Source: Actinomycetota bacterium (GTDB lineage Bacteria; Actinomycetota; Acidimicrobiia; IMCC26256; VFJJ01). Taken from it: a stretch of 44,229 nucleotides of DNA. Made by a program: the position numbers and the translations under genes. Numbering within the stretch: position 1 is the first letter of the stretch; the number at the start of each line of letters is the position of its first letter. This document shows positions 26,932-35,371 of this stretch, piece after piece. Location: positions 1 to 44,229 of the forward strand of contig VFJJ01000014.1 in the NCBI GenBank assembly GCA_009886115.1, in the 5' to 3' direction. Under the pieces are notes generated by a model that did not search any database, was not told the origin of the DNA, and was given only the letters and a program-made list of their open reading frames with translations.

Positions 26932-27933
26932 TCAGTGCAGGAGGCCGCGCTCGGCGAGGAGGGCCAGGACGATCCGGTCGGCGGGGGCGCAGCGTTCGCT
27001 GTCGGCGAGGGTGAGCCAGGCCAGCTCGGCGATCTCACCGCTGGCCTCGGGCTGGCCGTCGACGGCGCCCGTGTAGCAGATCATGCGCACGACGGCCTCG
27101 GCGCCGTGGCCGTGCGCCGGCGCCACGACGGTGGTGAGATGCTCGACGGTGTCGAGGCAGATGGTCACGCCGAGCTCCTCGGCCAGCTCTCGAGCCAGGG
27201 TCTCGCGGTCGTGCTCGCCCAACTCACGTTTGCCGCCCGGCAGGTAGAACGCGTCGCGGTCGACGCTGCGGACGTGCAACACCGCATTGTCGGCGACGTG
27301 CACCCAGGCGACGGTGTCGATCCAGACGGCCTCACTCGCAGTGCTCTCGAACTTGGCGGCCGGGACGTGAGCGTGCAGCAGGCGCTCGAGAAGCGAGATG
27401 GGATCGTCGTCGAACGCCACGGCCCGGGTGTGGGCCGGTCGCACGAATCCCTCCAACGTGGCGTGCAGCACGAACTGGCGCAGGTGCTCGTAGTAGCCGG
27501 CGACGTTCAAGAACCCCAAGGGCTTGCGGTGGATCCCGAGCTGCGACCACGTCCACATCTCGAAGATCTCCTCGAACGTGCCCGGTCCGCCCGGGAGCGC
27601 GATGAAGGCGTCACCGAGCGAGGCCATGGTCATCTTGCGAGCGTGCATGTCCTCGACGACGAGCAGGTCGGTGAGGCCGGGATGGGCGACCTCGGCGTTC
27701 ACGAGCTGGTGGGGGATCACACCGATCACCTCGCCCCCCGCCGCGAGGACGGCGTCGGCGACCACGCCCATGAGGCCGATCTGGGCTCCGCCGTAGACGA
27801 GCCCGAGGCCTTGCTCGGCCAGCAGCGTCCCGAGGGTCCGGGCGGCCTCGGTGTACTCGGGGCGCGTGCCGGTCGCCGATCCGCAATACACCGTGACCCG
27901 GCGGGGCTTCGAGCACGCTGCGATGTCAGTCAT
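26932..27933 (-). CDS. LOG-family phosphoribohydrolase fused to a Nudix hydrolase
   Basis: A 333-aa two-domain protein. Residues 12-190 are a LOG/TIGR00730 Rossmann domain with YGGAQIGLMG, the HARKM element and the active-site motif PGGPGTFEE. Members hydrolyse nucleoside 5'-monophosphates to base and ribose 5-phosphate. Residues about 205-333 are a Nudix domain with a complete Nudix box at 234-256 (GKRELGE, then RELAEELGV), expected to bind metal and cleave nucleoside diphosphate derivatives. LOG proteins are normally about 180-200 aa on their own. The ATG overlaps the upstream ligase stop by eight bases (27926-27933), making it the last gene of the acyl-CoA operon. The joint function is inference: Nudix could make the monophosphate that LOG then splits. 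Confidence 0.88.
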   Translation of the reverse strand: MTDIAACSKPRRVTVYCGSATGTRPEYTEAARTLGTLLAEQGLGLVYGGAQIGLMGVVADAVLAAGGEVIGVIPHQLVNAEVAHPGLTDLLVVEDMHARKMTMASLGDAFIALPGGPGTFEEIFEMWTWSQLGIHRKPLGFLNVAGYYEHLRQFVLHATLEGFVRPAHTRAVAFDDDPISLLERLLHAHVPAAKFESTASEAVWIDTVAWVHVADNAVLHVRSVDRDAFYLPGGKRELGEHDRETLARELAEELGVTICLDTVEHLTTVVAPAHGHGAEAVVRMICYTGAVDGQPEASGEIAELAWLTLADSERCAPADRIVLALLAERGLLH

Positions 27934-29545
27934 GGGTCGGCTCTCCTGGCCGAGGGTGCTCGTCGGCCGAGTGGGTGAGGGCCTGCGCTCGGAGCTGGTT
28001 CTTGGCGACCTTGCCGAGGAGCGAGCGGGGGAGCTCGTCGACGAGCCAGACGGCCCGGGGGCGTTTGAAGTCGGCCAGCTGCTCGCCGCAGGCCGCGCCG
28101 ATAGCGTTGACGAGATCGCTGGACCCGGCGGCACCGGATGCGATCACGAAGGCCACGGGCTGCTCGTCGAGCATCGTGTGGGGTCGGCCGACCACGGCCA
28201 CCTCCTCGACACCGGGCACCGCTGCGATGATGCGCTCGATCTCGGACGCGGCCACGTTCTCGCCGCCGACGCGCAGCATGTCCTTGGCCCGGTCGGCGAA
28301 GCTGAGGAAGCCGTCGGCATGGGCGGTGACGAGGTCGCCGGTGCGCATCCAGCCGTCGTCGGTGAACGCCGCCGCCGTCGCCTCGGGGTCGTGCAGGTAC
28401 TCGGCGAAGAGCGAGATCCCGCGGACCCCGCGCACGTGGAGCTCGCCGGTGTCGTCGGGCCCGACCTCGGCCCCGTCATCGTCACGGACCGAGATCCCGT
28501 ACTCGGGCGCCGGCCGGCCCATCGACATCGACCGATTGGGATGGTGCACGTCACCGACGATTCCGTGGGTGACCGTCTCGGTCATGCCCCACCAGCCGAT
28601 GGTCTTCACGCCCCAGCGGGCGTCGGTCGGGGGCTCGCACCACGCGTTGCCGACGAGCCGGAGGGTATGTTCGGCCGGCGGGTCGGTGTGCTGCAGGGCC
28701 CGCCACGAGAAGCGGGTGAGGGTGGTCCAGGTGCAGCGGTGTCGCTCGACGACGGGCCAGAACCGTGATGCCGAGAAGCGCGGCTGGAGCACGAGCGTGG
28801 CCCCGACCCACAACGATGCCAGCATCGAGTAGCACAGCGCGTTGATGTGGAACAGGGGCAGGTTCGCCAGGTGCACGTCGCTCGAGCGAAGGTCCTCGTG
28901 GCTGGCGCTGGTGCGCGCGCCCCAGAGGGCGTTGGCGTGGCTCAGCACGACGCCCTTGGGGCGGGCGGTCGTCCCCGACGTGTACTGGATGCCCATGGGT
29001 GCCATGGGATCGACGGGTCGGTCGGGTAGGCCGGCCGGATCTCCGCCGCGCTCGAACACCTCGAACCCGTCGCTGCCGCTACCGTCGTCGCAGACCGCGA
29101 CCCATCGGAGACGGTTACCGGCCGACGCATCGGCGCGAACGACGTTCGAGATCTCCGCGTCAGCGAAGATCGCCCCGGACACGTCGGCGTGCGCCATGCA
29201 GTACGCCAGCTCGTCGGTGGCCAGTCGGGTGTTGGTGGTCACGCAAACGGCTCCGACCCGGGCGCAGGCCAGCCAGCTCACGATGAACTCAGGTCGGTTG
29301 TCGAGGTGCAGAAGCACCCGATCGCCCGCTCGGACTCCCTTGCCGTACATGGCCGCGGCGACCTTCTGGCTCCTCTGGGCCAAGGCGCGGTAGCTGATGG
29401 GCTCGGCCGGCCCGTCGAACGGAGCCCAGACGATGGCCGGATGCTCGCCGCGGGCGCGGGCCTGCTGGTCGACGAGCCAGGCCACGTCGCGGCCGACGAA
29501 GGGATGCCGACCTGGCCCGGTCTGGCGCACTGCGGAACCGCTCAC
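27926..29545 (-). CDS. Acyl-CoA synthetase (AMP-forming ligase)
   Basis: A 539-aa ANL-superfamily enzyme that activates a carboxylic acid via an acyl-adenylate to a CoA thioester. Motifs: the ATP P-loop YTSGTTARPKGVV, GWWGMTETVTHG, DDGWMRTGDLV, and the C-terminal PRSLLGKVAKNQLR with the catalytic lysine. The length and position beside acyl-CoA dehydrogenases suggest a fatty-acid, steroid-side-chain or similar substrate. The start is GTG 29545, which overlaps the preceding dehydrogenase stop as GTGA. A much longer in-frame extension is antisense-like reading and is rejected. Confidence 0.92.
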   Translation of the reverse strand: MSGSAVRQTGPGRHPFVGRDVAWLVDQQARARGEHPAIVWAPFDGPAEPISYRALAQRSQKVAAAMYGKGVRAGDRVLLHLDNRPEFIVSWLACARVGAVCVTTNTRLATDELAYCMAHADVSGAIFADAEISNVVRADASAGNRLRWVAVCDDGSGSDGFEVFERGGDPAGLPDRPVDPMAPMGIQYTSGTTARPKGVVLSHANALWGARTSASHEDLRSSDVHLANLPLFHINALCYSMLASLWVGATLVLQPRFSASRFWPVVERHRCTWTTLTRFSWRALQHTDPPAEHTLRLVGNAWCEPPTDARWGVKTIGWWGMTETVTHGIVGDVHHPNRSMSMGRPAPEYGISVRDDDGAEVGPDDTGELHVRGVRGISLFAEYLHDPEATAAAFTDDGWMRTGDLVTAHADGFLSFADRAKDMLRVGGENVAASEIERIIAAVPGVEEVAVVGRPHTMLDEQPVAFVIASGAAGSSDLVNAIGAACGEQLADFKRPRAVWLVDELPRSLLGKVAKNQLRAQALTHSADEHPRPGEPTHD

Positions 29546-30546
29546 CCGAGCACGTGGGTGGCGACCCGGGATTGGTGCCACCGGGCGTCGCCGTAGGCCG
29601 GGAGGAGCGCCCAGACCCGCTTCATGAACAGGTGCAGATCGTGCTCGAGCGTGTAGGCGATGGCGCCGTGGCACTGCAGGCAGGCCTTGACCGCCACGCT
29701 GGCGGCCTCGGAGGCATAGACCTTGGCCATCGAGCAGTGCACCGATGCCAGCGGATCGCCGGCGTGGCGCGACCATGCCGCCCGATACACGACAGGCCGG
29801 GCGTAGGCCAGCTTCAACTCCACGTTGGCCAGATGGTGCTTGACCGCCTGATAGGAGCCGATCGGCACGCCGAACTGCTTGCGCTCCTTCACGTACTCGA
29901 CCGTGATGTCGAGCATCCGGGCGGCGAGGCCGCACAGTTGCGCCGCCACGGCGAGCGCGCCCCGGTCGCGCGCTGCACCAGCCAGAGCGGCTGCCGCCGG
30001 ACCCGACGCCAGCACCGGGCCCCCGTCGAGGACGCGAGGGTCGAGAGCGAACAGCGGCCGGGCCGCGTCGACGTTGGCCTGCGGTACGAGCGCGTAGGCG
30101 TCGGGGCTCAGCAGCTCGACGGTGTCGGCGGCGGCGCGCACCACCAGCCCCGCCCGATCGGCCCACGGCGCGTATTCGGCGCCGAAGGTCATGACGGCGA
30201 TCGTCGACCCGTCGGCGATGCCGGGCAGGTGCTCGGCGGCCACGGTGCCACCGATGGCCGCGAGGAGCGGGGCGACCACGGCGGTCGTCTCCACGAGCGG
30301 CTCGGGCAGGCCAGCGCGACCGGTCTCCTCCATGATCAGGACGAGGTCGAGATCGTCCATCCCCAAGCCCCCCATGGCTTCGGGGACGGTGAGACCGACC
30401 ACGCCCATGTCGGCGAGCTGCGGCCAGAGCTGCGAAGGCTCGCCGTTCCACGCCGAGCGCACCACCGAGGGCGGGCATTCCCGCACGAGGAAGTCGCGCA
30501 CCGCATCGCGGAACGCCAGCTGGTCGTCGGAGAAGGCGAAGTGCAT
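29542..30546 (-). CDS. Short acyl-CoA dehydrogenase subunit, FadE29/ChsE2-like
   Basis: A 334-aa acyl-CoA dehydrogenase, shorter than the usual 380-400 residues. The middle beta-domain is reduced and the C-terminus carries KACLQCHGAIAYTLEHDLHL, typical of the small partner in two-subunit steroid-type dehydrogenases. ERKQFGVPIGSYQAVKH marks the FAD-binding helical domain. In Mycobacterium, ChsE1-ChsE2 (FadE28-FadE29) forms an alpha2beta2 enzyme that oxidises a C3 steroid side chain. Here the larger partner is encoded 18 bases upstream. Heteromer formation is inference from this pairing. Confidence 0.82.
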   Translation of the reverse strand: MHFAFSDDQLAFRDAVRDFLVRECPPSVVRSAWNGEPSQLWPQLADMGVVGLTVPEAMGGLGMDDLDLVLIMEETGRAGLPEPLVETTAVVAPLLAAIGGTVAAEHLPGIADGSTIAVMTFGAEYAPWADRAGLVVRAAADTVELLSPDAYALVPQANVDAARPLFALDPRVLDGGPVLASGPAAAALAGAARDRGALAVAAQLCGLAARMLDITVEYVKERKQFGVPIGSYQAVKHHLANVELKLAYARPVVYRAAWSRHAGDPLASVHCSMAKVYASEAASVAVKACLQCHGAIAYTLEHDLHLFMKRVWALLPAYGDARWHQSRVATHVLG

Positions 30547-30564
30547 GCGCAGGCTCTTCCCGGG

Positions 30565-31740
30565 CTACTTGCGGGGGAGGCCGAGCACACGCTCGGCGAT
30601 CACGTTGCGTTGGATCTCGTTGGTTCCCGCGTAGATGGGCCCGGCCAGGGCGAACATGAACGAGCTCATCCAGGCTCCGTGGTCGACGGCGTCGGGCGCC
30701 CCCTCCACGAGCGGAGCCCGGGACCCGAGCAGGCGCAGCGCAGCCTCGTTCAGGCGGATGTCCATCTCCGACCAGAAGACCTTGTTGACGCTCGATTCGG
30801 GGCCCATGGTCGCGCCCTGGGCCAGGCGGGTGACCGTCTGGAGCGTGTTGAGCTGGTAGGCCTCGGCGTCCATCCAGGCCTCGACGACGGCGTCACGGGC
30901 GCCCTGCTCGTCGTGTGTGGGCGCGCCGATGCGGTGGTGGAGGTCGACGAGGCGGGCGGCGGCGGCCATGAATCGGCCCGGTGAACGCAGGGTGAGCCCC
31001 CGCTCGGAACCGGTCGTGGCCATGGCGACGTCCCAGCCCCGGTCGACCCCGCCGAGCACGGCACTGTCGGGCGCGAAGGCACCGTCGAAGAACACCTCGG
31101 CGAAGCCGGCATCGCCGTCGAGCTTGTCGACGGGCCGGACGTCGACGCCGTCCTGATCGAGGTCGACGAGCAGGTAGCTCAGGCCCCGGTGACGATCGGC
31201 CGCGGGATCGGTGCGGAACAGGCCGAAGAGCTTGGTGGCGAAGGCGCCCCTGGTCGTCCAGGTCTTCTGCCCGTGCAGCCGCCAACCGCCAGCGGCGTCG
31301 TCGCGGACACCCGTCGACCGGATGCCGGCCAGGTCCGACCCGGCGTTGGGTTCCGACCAGCCCTGGCACCAGATGTCGTCGACACCAGCCATGCGGGGCA
31401 GGATCTCGTCGCGCTGCTCCTGCGTGCCGAACTCGAAGATGCTCGGCGCGAGGAGGAAGATGCCGTTCTGGGCGACCCGTTGCGGCAGTCCGATCCGGTA
31501 GTACTCCTCCTCGAAGATGAGCCACTCCCACAGCGACGCCTCGCGCCCGCCGTACTCTCGGGGCCAGCTCACCACGGCCCAGCCGGCCTCGAACAGACGC
31601 CGTTCCCAGGCGCGGTTGACGGGGAAGCCCTCGAACGTGTCGCCGTGGGGCAGTGGCTCGCGAGGCGCGTTGGCCTCGAGCCAGGCCCGGGCCTCGGCGC
31701 GGAACTGGTCCTCGGCCGGAGTCCAACGCAGGTCCATCAT
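30565..31740 (-). CDS. Acyl-CoA dehydrogenase, FadE28/ChsE1-like
   Basis: A 391-aa dehydrogenase with the normal three-domain length. Visible are WSEPNAGSDLAGI (substrate/FAD-binding loop), GQKTWTT and the C-terminal IYAGTNEIQRNVIAERVLGL. In ordinary medium-chain enzymes the corresponding motif is YEGT with the catalytic glutamate. Here it is YAGT, so the base must come from elsewhere, possibly from a different helix or the partner subunit, as in steroid-type heteromers. ATG 31740 begins MMDLRWTPAEDQFR; the second Met is equally possible. Confidence 0.85.
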   Translation of the reverse strand: MMDLRWTPAEDQFRAEARAWLEANAPREPLPHGDTFEGFPVNRAWERRLFEAGWAVVSWPREYGGREASLWEWLIFEEEYYRIGLPQRVAQNGIFLLAPSIFEFGTQEQRDEILPRMAGVDDIWCQGWSEPNAGSDLAGIRSTGVRDDAAGGWRLHGQKTWTTRGAFATKLFGLFRTDPAADRHRGLSYLLVDLDQDGVDVRPVDKLDGDAGFAEVFFDGAFAPDSAVLGGVDRGWDVAMATTGSERGLTLRSPGRFMAAAARLVDLHHRIGAPTHDEQGARDAVVEAWMDAEAYQLNTLQTVTRLAQGATMGPESSVNKVFWSEMDIRLNEAALRLLGSRAPLVEGAPDAVDHGAWMSSFMFALAGPIYAGTNEIQRNVIAERVLGLPRK

Positions 31741-31789
31741 GAGGCGGCGGGCTCCGAGACGAGCGACGGTGCGAGCGACGATACGAGCA

Positions 31790-33004
31790 TCAGCGGGTGA
31801 CGATCACCGACGAGCCGTGGCCGAACAGGCCCTGGTTGACCGTGAGCCCGGCCGTGGCCCCCTCGACCTGCCGCCCACCGGCTTCGCCACGGAGTTGCCA
31901 GGCCAGCTCGCACACCTGGGCGATGGCCTGTGCCGGGATGGCCTCGCCGAAGCTGGCGAGCCCGCCGCTGGGGTTGACGGGGATCCGTCCGCCGATGGTG
32001 GTGGCGCCGCTGCGGAGGAGTGCCTCGGCCTCGCCGGGTGCGCACAGGCCGATGTTCTCGTACCAGTCGAGCTCGAGCGCGTCGGACAGGTCGTAGACCT
32101 CGGCCAACGAGAGATCTTCGGGACCGATCCCAGCTTCCTCGTACGCCTCATGGGCGATGGAGTCGCGGTAGCTGATCGCCGGCAATGACACGCCCAGGCC
32201 GGCTCCCGAGTCGGTGGCCAGGTCGGGCATGTCGAGGTACGTGTTGGGATACCGCGGCGTCGCCGTCGAGACCGCGGCGATCGTGACGGGACGGGCGCCC
32301 CGGCCCGCGGCCCGATGACGACGTGCGTACTCGGTGCTGGCGAGCACGATCGCAGCCGCACCGTCTGACGTGGCACAGATGTCGAGGAGACCGAGCGGAT
32401 CGGCGACGATGGGCGCCCCGAGCACCTCCTCGACCGTGAACGGCTTCGAGTAGCGGGCGTTGGGGTTGGTGAGCCCGTGCTTGGCGTTCTTCACCTTGAC
32501 CAACGCGAAGTCCTCGCGGGTCGCGCCGTGCAGGGCCATGCGACGACGGGCGTAGAGAGCGAAGTAGGTGGGGTTGGTTGCGCCGACGAGACGGAAACGC
32601 AGCCAGTCGGGATCGTCCCAGCGCTCGCCGGGCAGCGGGCCGAAGAACCCCTTGGGCGCGGTGTCGGCTCCGATGACGAGCGCCACGTCGCACAGACCCG
32701 CCAGGATCTGCGCTCGGCCGATGCTCAGCGCGACGGCCCCCGTGGCACAGGCCGCGAACACGCTCGAGCTGCGGATCCCCTGCCACCCCAAGGCCTGCTG
32801 GAACGTGGCGCCCGAGACGTACCCCGGGTACCCGTTGCGCATCGTGTTGCCGGCCGAGACGTACTGGATGTCGTCCCACCCGAGACCGGCGTCGGAGAGC
32901 GCGTTGTGTGCGGCGACCGTCCCGTACTCCCAGAAGGGCCGGCCCCACTTCCCCCACGGGTGCATCCCGACCCCGAGGACGGCGACGTCGTGGTCACGGC
33001 TCAT
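31790..33004 (-). CDS. Thiolase-fold lipid-transfer protein, Ltp2-like aldolase
   Basis: A 404-aa thiolase-superfamily protein of the SCP-x/Ltp type. The nucleophile-region cysteine survives in CATGAVALSIG. The usual thiolase histidine motif GHP is replaced by GEA in NPSGGLASFGEAIPAQA, arguing against ordinary thiolase activity. Its stop-start overlap (ATGA) with a DUF35 protein mirrors Ltp2 and its DUF35 partner in sterol catabolism. There the pair performs a retro-aldol cleavage releasing propionyl-CoA from the side chain. The ATG 33004 was chosen for that overlap; the longer reading is rejected. Confidence 0.82.
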   Translation of the reverse strand: MSRDHDVAVLGVGMHPWGKWGRPFWEYGTVAAHNALSDAGLGWDDIQYVSAGNTMRNGYPGYVSGATFQQALGWQGIRSSSVFAACATGAVALSIGRAQILAGLCDVALVIGADTAPKGFFGPLPGERWDDPDWLRFRLVGATNPTYFALYARRRMALHGATREDFALVKVKNAKHGLTNPNARYSKPFTVEEVLGAPIVADPLGLLDICATSDGAAAIVLASTEYARRHRAAGRGARPVTIAAVSTATPRYPNTYLDMPDLATDSGAGLGVSLPAISYRDSIAHEAYEEAGIGPEDLSLAEVYDLSDALELDWYENIGLCAPGEAEALLRSGATTIGGRIPVNPSGGLASFGEAIPAQAIAQVCELAWQLRGEAGGRQVEGATAGLTVNQGLFGHGSSVIVTR

Positions 33005-33480
33005 GACGGGTTCCCTCCCGGGGCGATGGCACCCGACGCGTGCGTGCTCGCCACGGGTCGCCACTTCCAGACGAGGTGCTCGACGCCATCCGACACGTCG
33101 AGGACCTCCACGACGAGCTCGACCTCCATGCCCACGTGGAGCGCATCGGTGTCGACCCCGCGGGTGAGCTGACCCATGACGACCATCTGCTCGAGCTCGA
33201 GCTCGACGGCGGCCACGGCGTAGGGCTCGAAGGGATCGCCGGCCACGTACGGCGGGGGAGGCGCGAAGCGGTTGTCGGTGTACGACCAGATGCGGCCCCG
33301 GCGCGAGAGTGCCACCTCGTCGAGCTCGCGGCTCGTGCATCGCGGGTTCTTGCAGAAGAACAGCTGCTTGGGGAAGAAGTACGACCGGCACTCCCGGCAT
33401 TGGCTCCCCGTGAGCGTCGGTTCGTCGCCGGTGCTGAACCAGCCGGCGATCACCGGTACGGGTTCGGGTGTTGAGGTCAT
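33001..33480 (-). CDS. DUF35 zinc-ribbon/OB-fold acyl-CoA-associated protein
   Basis: A 159-aa small partner protein. The zinc ribbon has C28, C31, C43 and C48 (SQCREC and CKNPRC), followed by an OB-fold domain with the typical YVAGDPFEPYAVAAVEL strand and GMEVELVVEV. Such proteins bind acyl-CoA and pair with thiolase-like or MaoC-like enzymes; in steroid degradation the DUF35 segment of ChsH2 binds Ltp2. It is the first gene of the operon running to the LOG-Nudix fusion. Only 39 bases separate it from the gene upstream, so the promoter may lie further back. Confidence 0.88.
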   Translation of the reverse strand: MTSTPEPVPVIAGWFSTGDEPTLTGSQCRECRSYFFPKQLFFCKNPRCTSRELDEVALSRRGRIWSYTDNRFAPPPPYVAGDPFEPYAVAAVELELEQMVVMGQLTRGVDTDALHVGMEVELVVEVLDVSDGVEHLVWKWRPVASTHASGAIAPGGNPS

Positions 33481-33519
33481 GGCGTGACGATACCGGCGCG
33501 GAGCCGGCGGGCGCGACTC

Positions 33520-34416
33520 CTACCGATCGGCGTCGGTCCCGACGAGGCGGCGCTCGCCGATCCGTGCCGGGCCGGCCATTTCGGCGCCCTGCGCGTCGAT
33601 GCCCTGCGCGGCGAGCAGGCGGCGGTACACCTCGTCGGCACCGAGCACCGCCAACGCTCGCCGGGCGACGGCCGACGAGCCTGCTGCGCGAACAGATTCA
33701 CGTACGGGCTCGCGTACAGGCTCAGACTCACGTACAGGCACGGGACGTGACGCGTACGTCGGGACACGTTCGTTCGCAGACGCCCGTCGGGCGACGACGG
33801 TGTCGGCGCCGACCACGGTCCGCGCCGTCACGGGAGGGTCGCCGACGGGGTAGGACGGCACCTGGTGGTGGTGTGCGTTCTCCCCGGGGAGCCTGACCGT
33901 GCCCAGCGCGCGCGCCGTGGCGCGGAGCTGCGCATCGAGCACGAGCCCGGGATGCGCGCTGCAGAGCAGCGTGAGCTCGTCGCCGATCGCGCCGACCCGA
34001 TCGGCATGCCTCGACGACCACTGGTCCTCGCGATGGCGGGCCCGGGCGCCCTCGGCGAGCATGGTGGTGCCCGGGCTCGAGAGGAACGACGCCAGTCCCG
34101 GCTGGTAGTCCCACGTCGGACCGAACTGGGTGTCGGGCGTGCGCCGGGGGTCGAAGCGCAACGCACGGGCGTACGCCAGGGGGAGGCCGACGGCGACGGT
34201 CACGATCGCCTGGTTCTCGTGGTCGAAACGGATGGGCACGATCAGGTTGGCGTTCACCCGCATCCCGGTCGTCTCGAGATCGTCGAGCTCGACGGCTCCG
34301 TCCGCAGGCAGACCCGATGCGGCCATCCCATCGGACGCATGGATGGCGCAGGTCTCGCCGACGCGCACCTCGTGGTGGCATCGGGTACCTCGTGCAGTCG
34401 TGCCGACGCAGCGCAC
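33520..34416 (-). CDS. Cys/His-motif protein of unknown function with a Pro-Val-Arg-Glu repeat
   Basis: A 298-aa protein. GTG 34416 is chosen because AGGAGG ends five bases upstream; an ATG at 34452 would add 12 residues. The N-terminus is a compact C3-x9-C13-x9-C23-x2-H26 motif (RCVGTTARGTRC, then CAIH), resembling small DUF5763-type zinc motifs. A central domain (VNANLIVPIRFDHENQ, VTVAVGLPLAYARAL) is unrecognised. Then comes a degenerate repeat of PVRES/EPVRE units and a C-terminal helix. No signal peptide or membrane segment. The position between a PaaX-type regulator and the acyl-CoA operon suggests an accessory or regulatory role, but this is a guess. Confidence 0.65.
   Translation of the reverse strand: MRCVGTTARGTRCHHEVRVGETCAIHASDGMAASGLPADGAVELDDLETTGMRVNANLIVPIRFDHENQAIVTVAVGLPLAYARALRFDPRRTPDTQFGPTWDYQPGLASFLSSPGTTMLAEGARARHREDQWSSRHADRVGAIGDELTLLCSAHPGLVLDAQLRATARALGTVRLPGENAHHHQVPSYPVGDPPVTARTVVGADTVVARRASANERVPTYASRPVPVRESEPVREPVRESVRAAGSSAVARRALAVLGADEVYRRLLAAQGIDAQGAEMAGPARIGERRLVGTDADR
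33694..33742. repeat. Degenerate in-frame repeat encoding PVRE units
   Basis: On the minus strand, blocks such as CCTGTACGTGAG, CCTGTACGCGAG and CCCGTACGTGAA recur in frame and encode Pro-Val-Arg-Glu. The CCTGTA core equals the unit of the left-edge microsatellite, which may be coincidence. Confidence 0.6.
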
Positions 34417-34519
34417 CCGGGCCTCCTCACAGCGATCGGTTCGCCACACCATCGGCCAGTTCCGGGCTTGTCTGGAGCAGCCACCTTCACCGAGGACGGG
34501 GCCGTCCCGGCGGCCCCGC

Positions 34520-35371
34520 TCATGCGACCCAGGCGCGCCACCGCCGGCGGAACGCGGCGTCGAAGACCTGGAAGCGGCTTCTCAGCGCCTCGGCGGGCCA
34601 ACCGGGGGGCTCGAGCGGACCCGGCAGCAACGGATCGGCGCGCAGGTGACGCAACATCGCGGCGTCGAGCGAGAAGACCGTCGCCAGGTGCGAGCCCGTC
34701 GCCGACGCGGCGTCGAGCGCGAGCAGCAGTGCGTGGGCGCTCGCCGCCCAACCGTCGAGATCGAACACCGTCCGGGCCAGGTCGCGGGGATCGCCCGCGG
34801 GGCGAGCCGTGAACCTGGACGCAACGATCCCGCCCGGCTCCGACCCCTCGGAGCCCTCGGCAAGCTCGGCGATCAGCGGTGCGTCCCCGGTGTCGAGGAG
34901 GTTGTCGGGTCTGAGCCACACGCCCTCTCGCAGCTCGCCGAGCCGCGCCGCCCGGAGGCCGCGGCGCAGCGACCTGCGGGCAGCAGGCAGCCGGCCGGCG
35001 TCGCCCAGCACCAGCACCGTCCAGGAGCCATCCCACTCGCGCAGGTGCGGCGATCGGCTCACGTCGAGGCCGCGCTGACGCGCGGCGAGGGTGCCCGTGA
35101 GGAGGTAGCGGCCGTCCCGGTTCTCGACCTCGCCGCGGGTCGCCATGCGAGACAAAGCCACCCGGGTGGTCCCCTCGCTGATGCCGAAGGCGGCCGCGGT
35201 GCGTACCAGGACCGCGACCGGGAGCTCGGGAGGATGGGAGCCGAGCAGGGTCGAGGCCAACACCGAGCGTGCGTTCAGCGGTCGTACCAGGCCGGGCACG
35301 GCCTCCACACCCACCGGGCGGCCCGCCGAACGCCCCGGCTCGAGCGCCCCGCTATCACATTCTTGGCTCAT
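34520..35371 (-). CDS. PaaX-family transcriptional regulator
   Basis: A 283-aa regulator from ATG 35371 (ATG 35395 would add eight residues but leave no promoter room). The N-terminal winged helix shows FGISEGTTRVALSRMATRGEVENRDGRY, the PaaX DNA-binding signature. The central domain has WDGSWTVLVLGD and LREGVWLRPDNL, and the C-terminal domain follows. PaaX proteins repress catabolic operons and are released by aryl- or acyl-CoA thioesters. It is divergent from a desaturase gene with only 26 bases between starts and upstream of the acyl-CoA operon on the same strand, so both are plausible targets. Confidence 0.88.
   Translation of the reverse strand: MSQECDSGALEPGRSAGRPVGVEAVPGLVRPLNARSVLASTLLGSHPPELPVAVLVRTAAAFGISEGTTRVALSRMATRGEVENRDGRYLLTGTLAARQRGLDVSRSPHLREWDGSWTVLVLGDAGRLPAARRSLRRGLRAARLGELREGVWLRPDNLLDTGDAPLIAELAEGSEGSEPGGIVASRFTARPAGDPRDLARTVFDLDGWAASAHALLLALDAASATGSHLATVFSLDAAMLRHLRADPLLPGPLEPPGWPAEALRSRFQVFDAAFRRRWRAWVA

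Noticed and set aside
24897-27038. 713-codon minus-strand frame across typA
   Set aside because: Shadow of typA with biased composition; it also reads through the palindrome and the repeat tract.
29546-30478. N-terminal extension of the acyl-CoA ligase to 850 residues
   Set aside because: It would overlap the short acyl-CoA dehydrogenase in another frame; the GTG at 29545 gives the normal ligase length.
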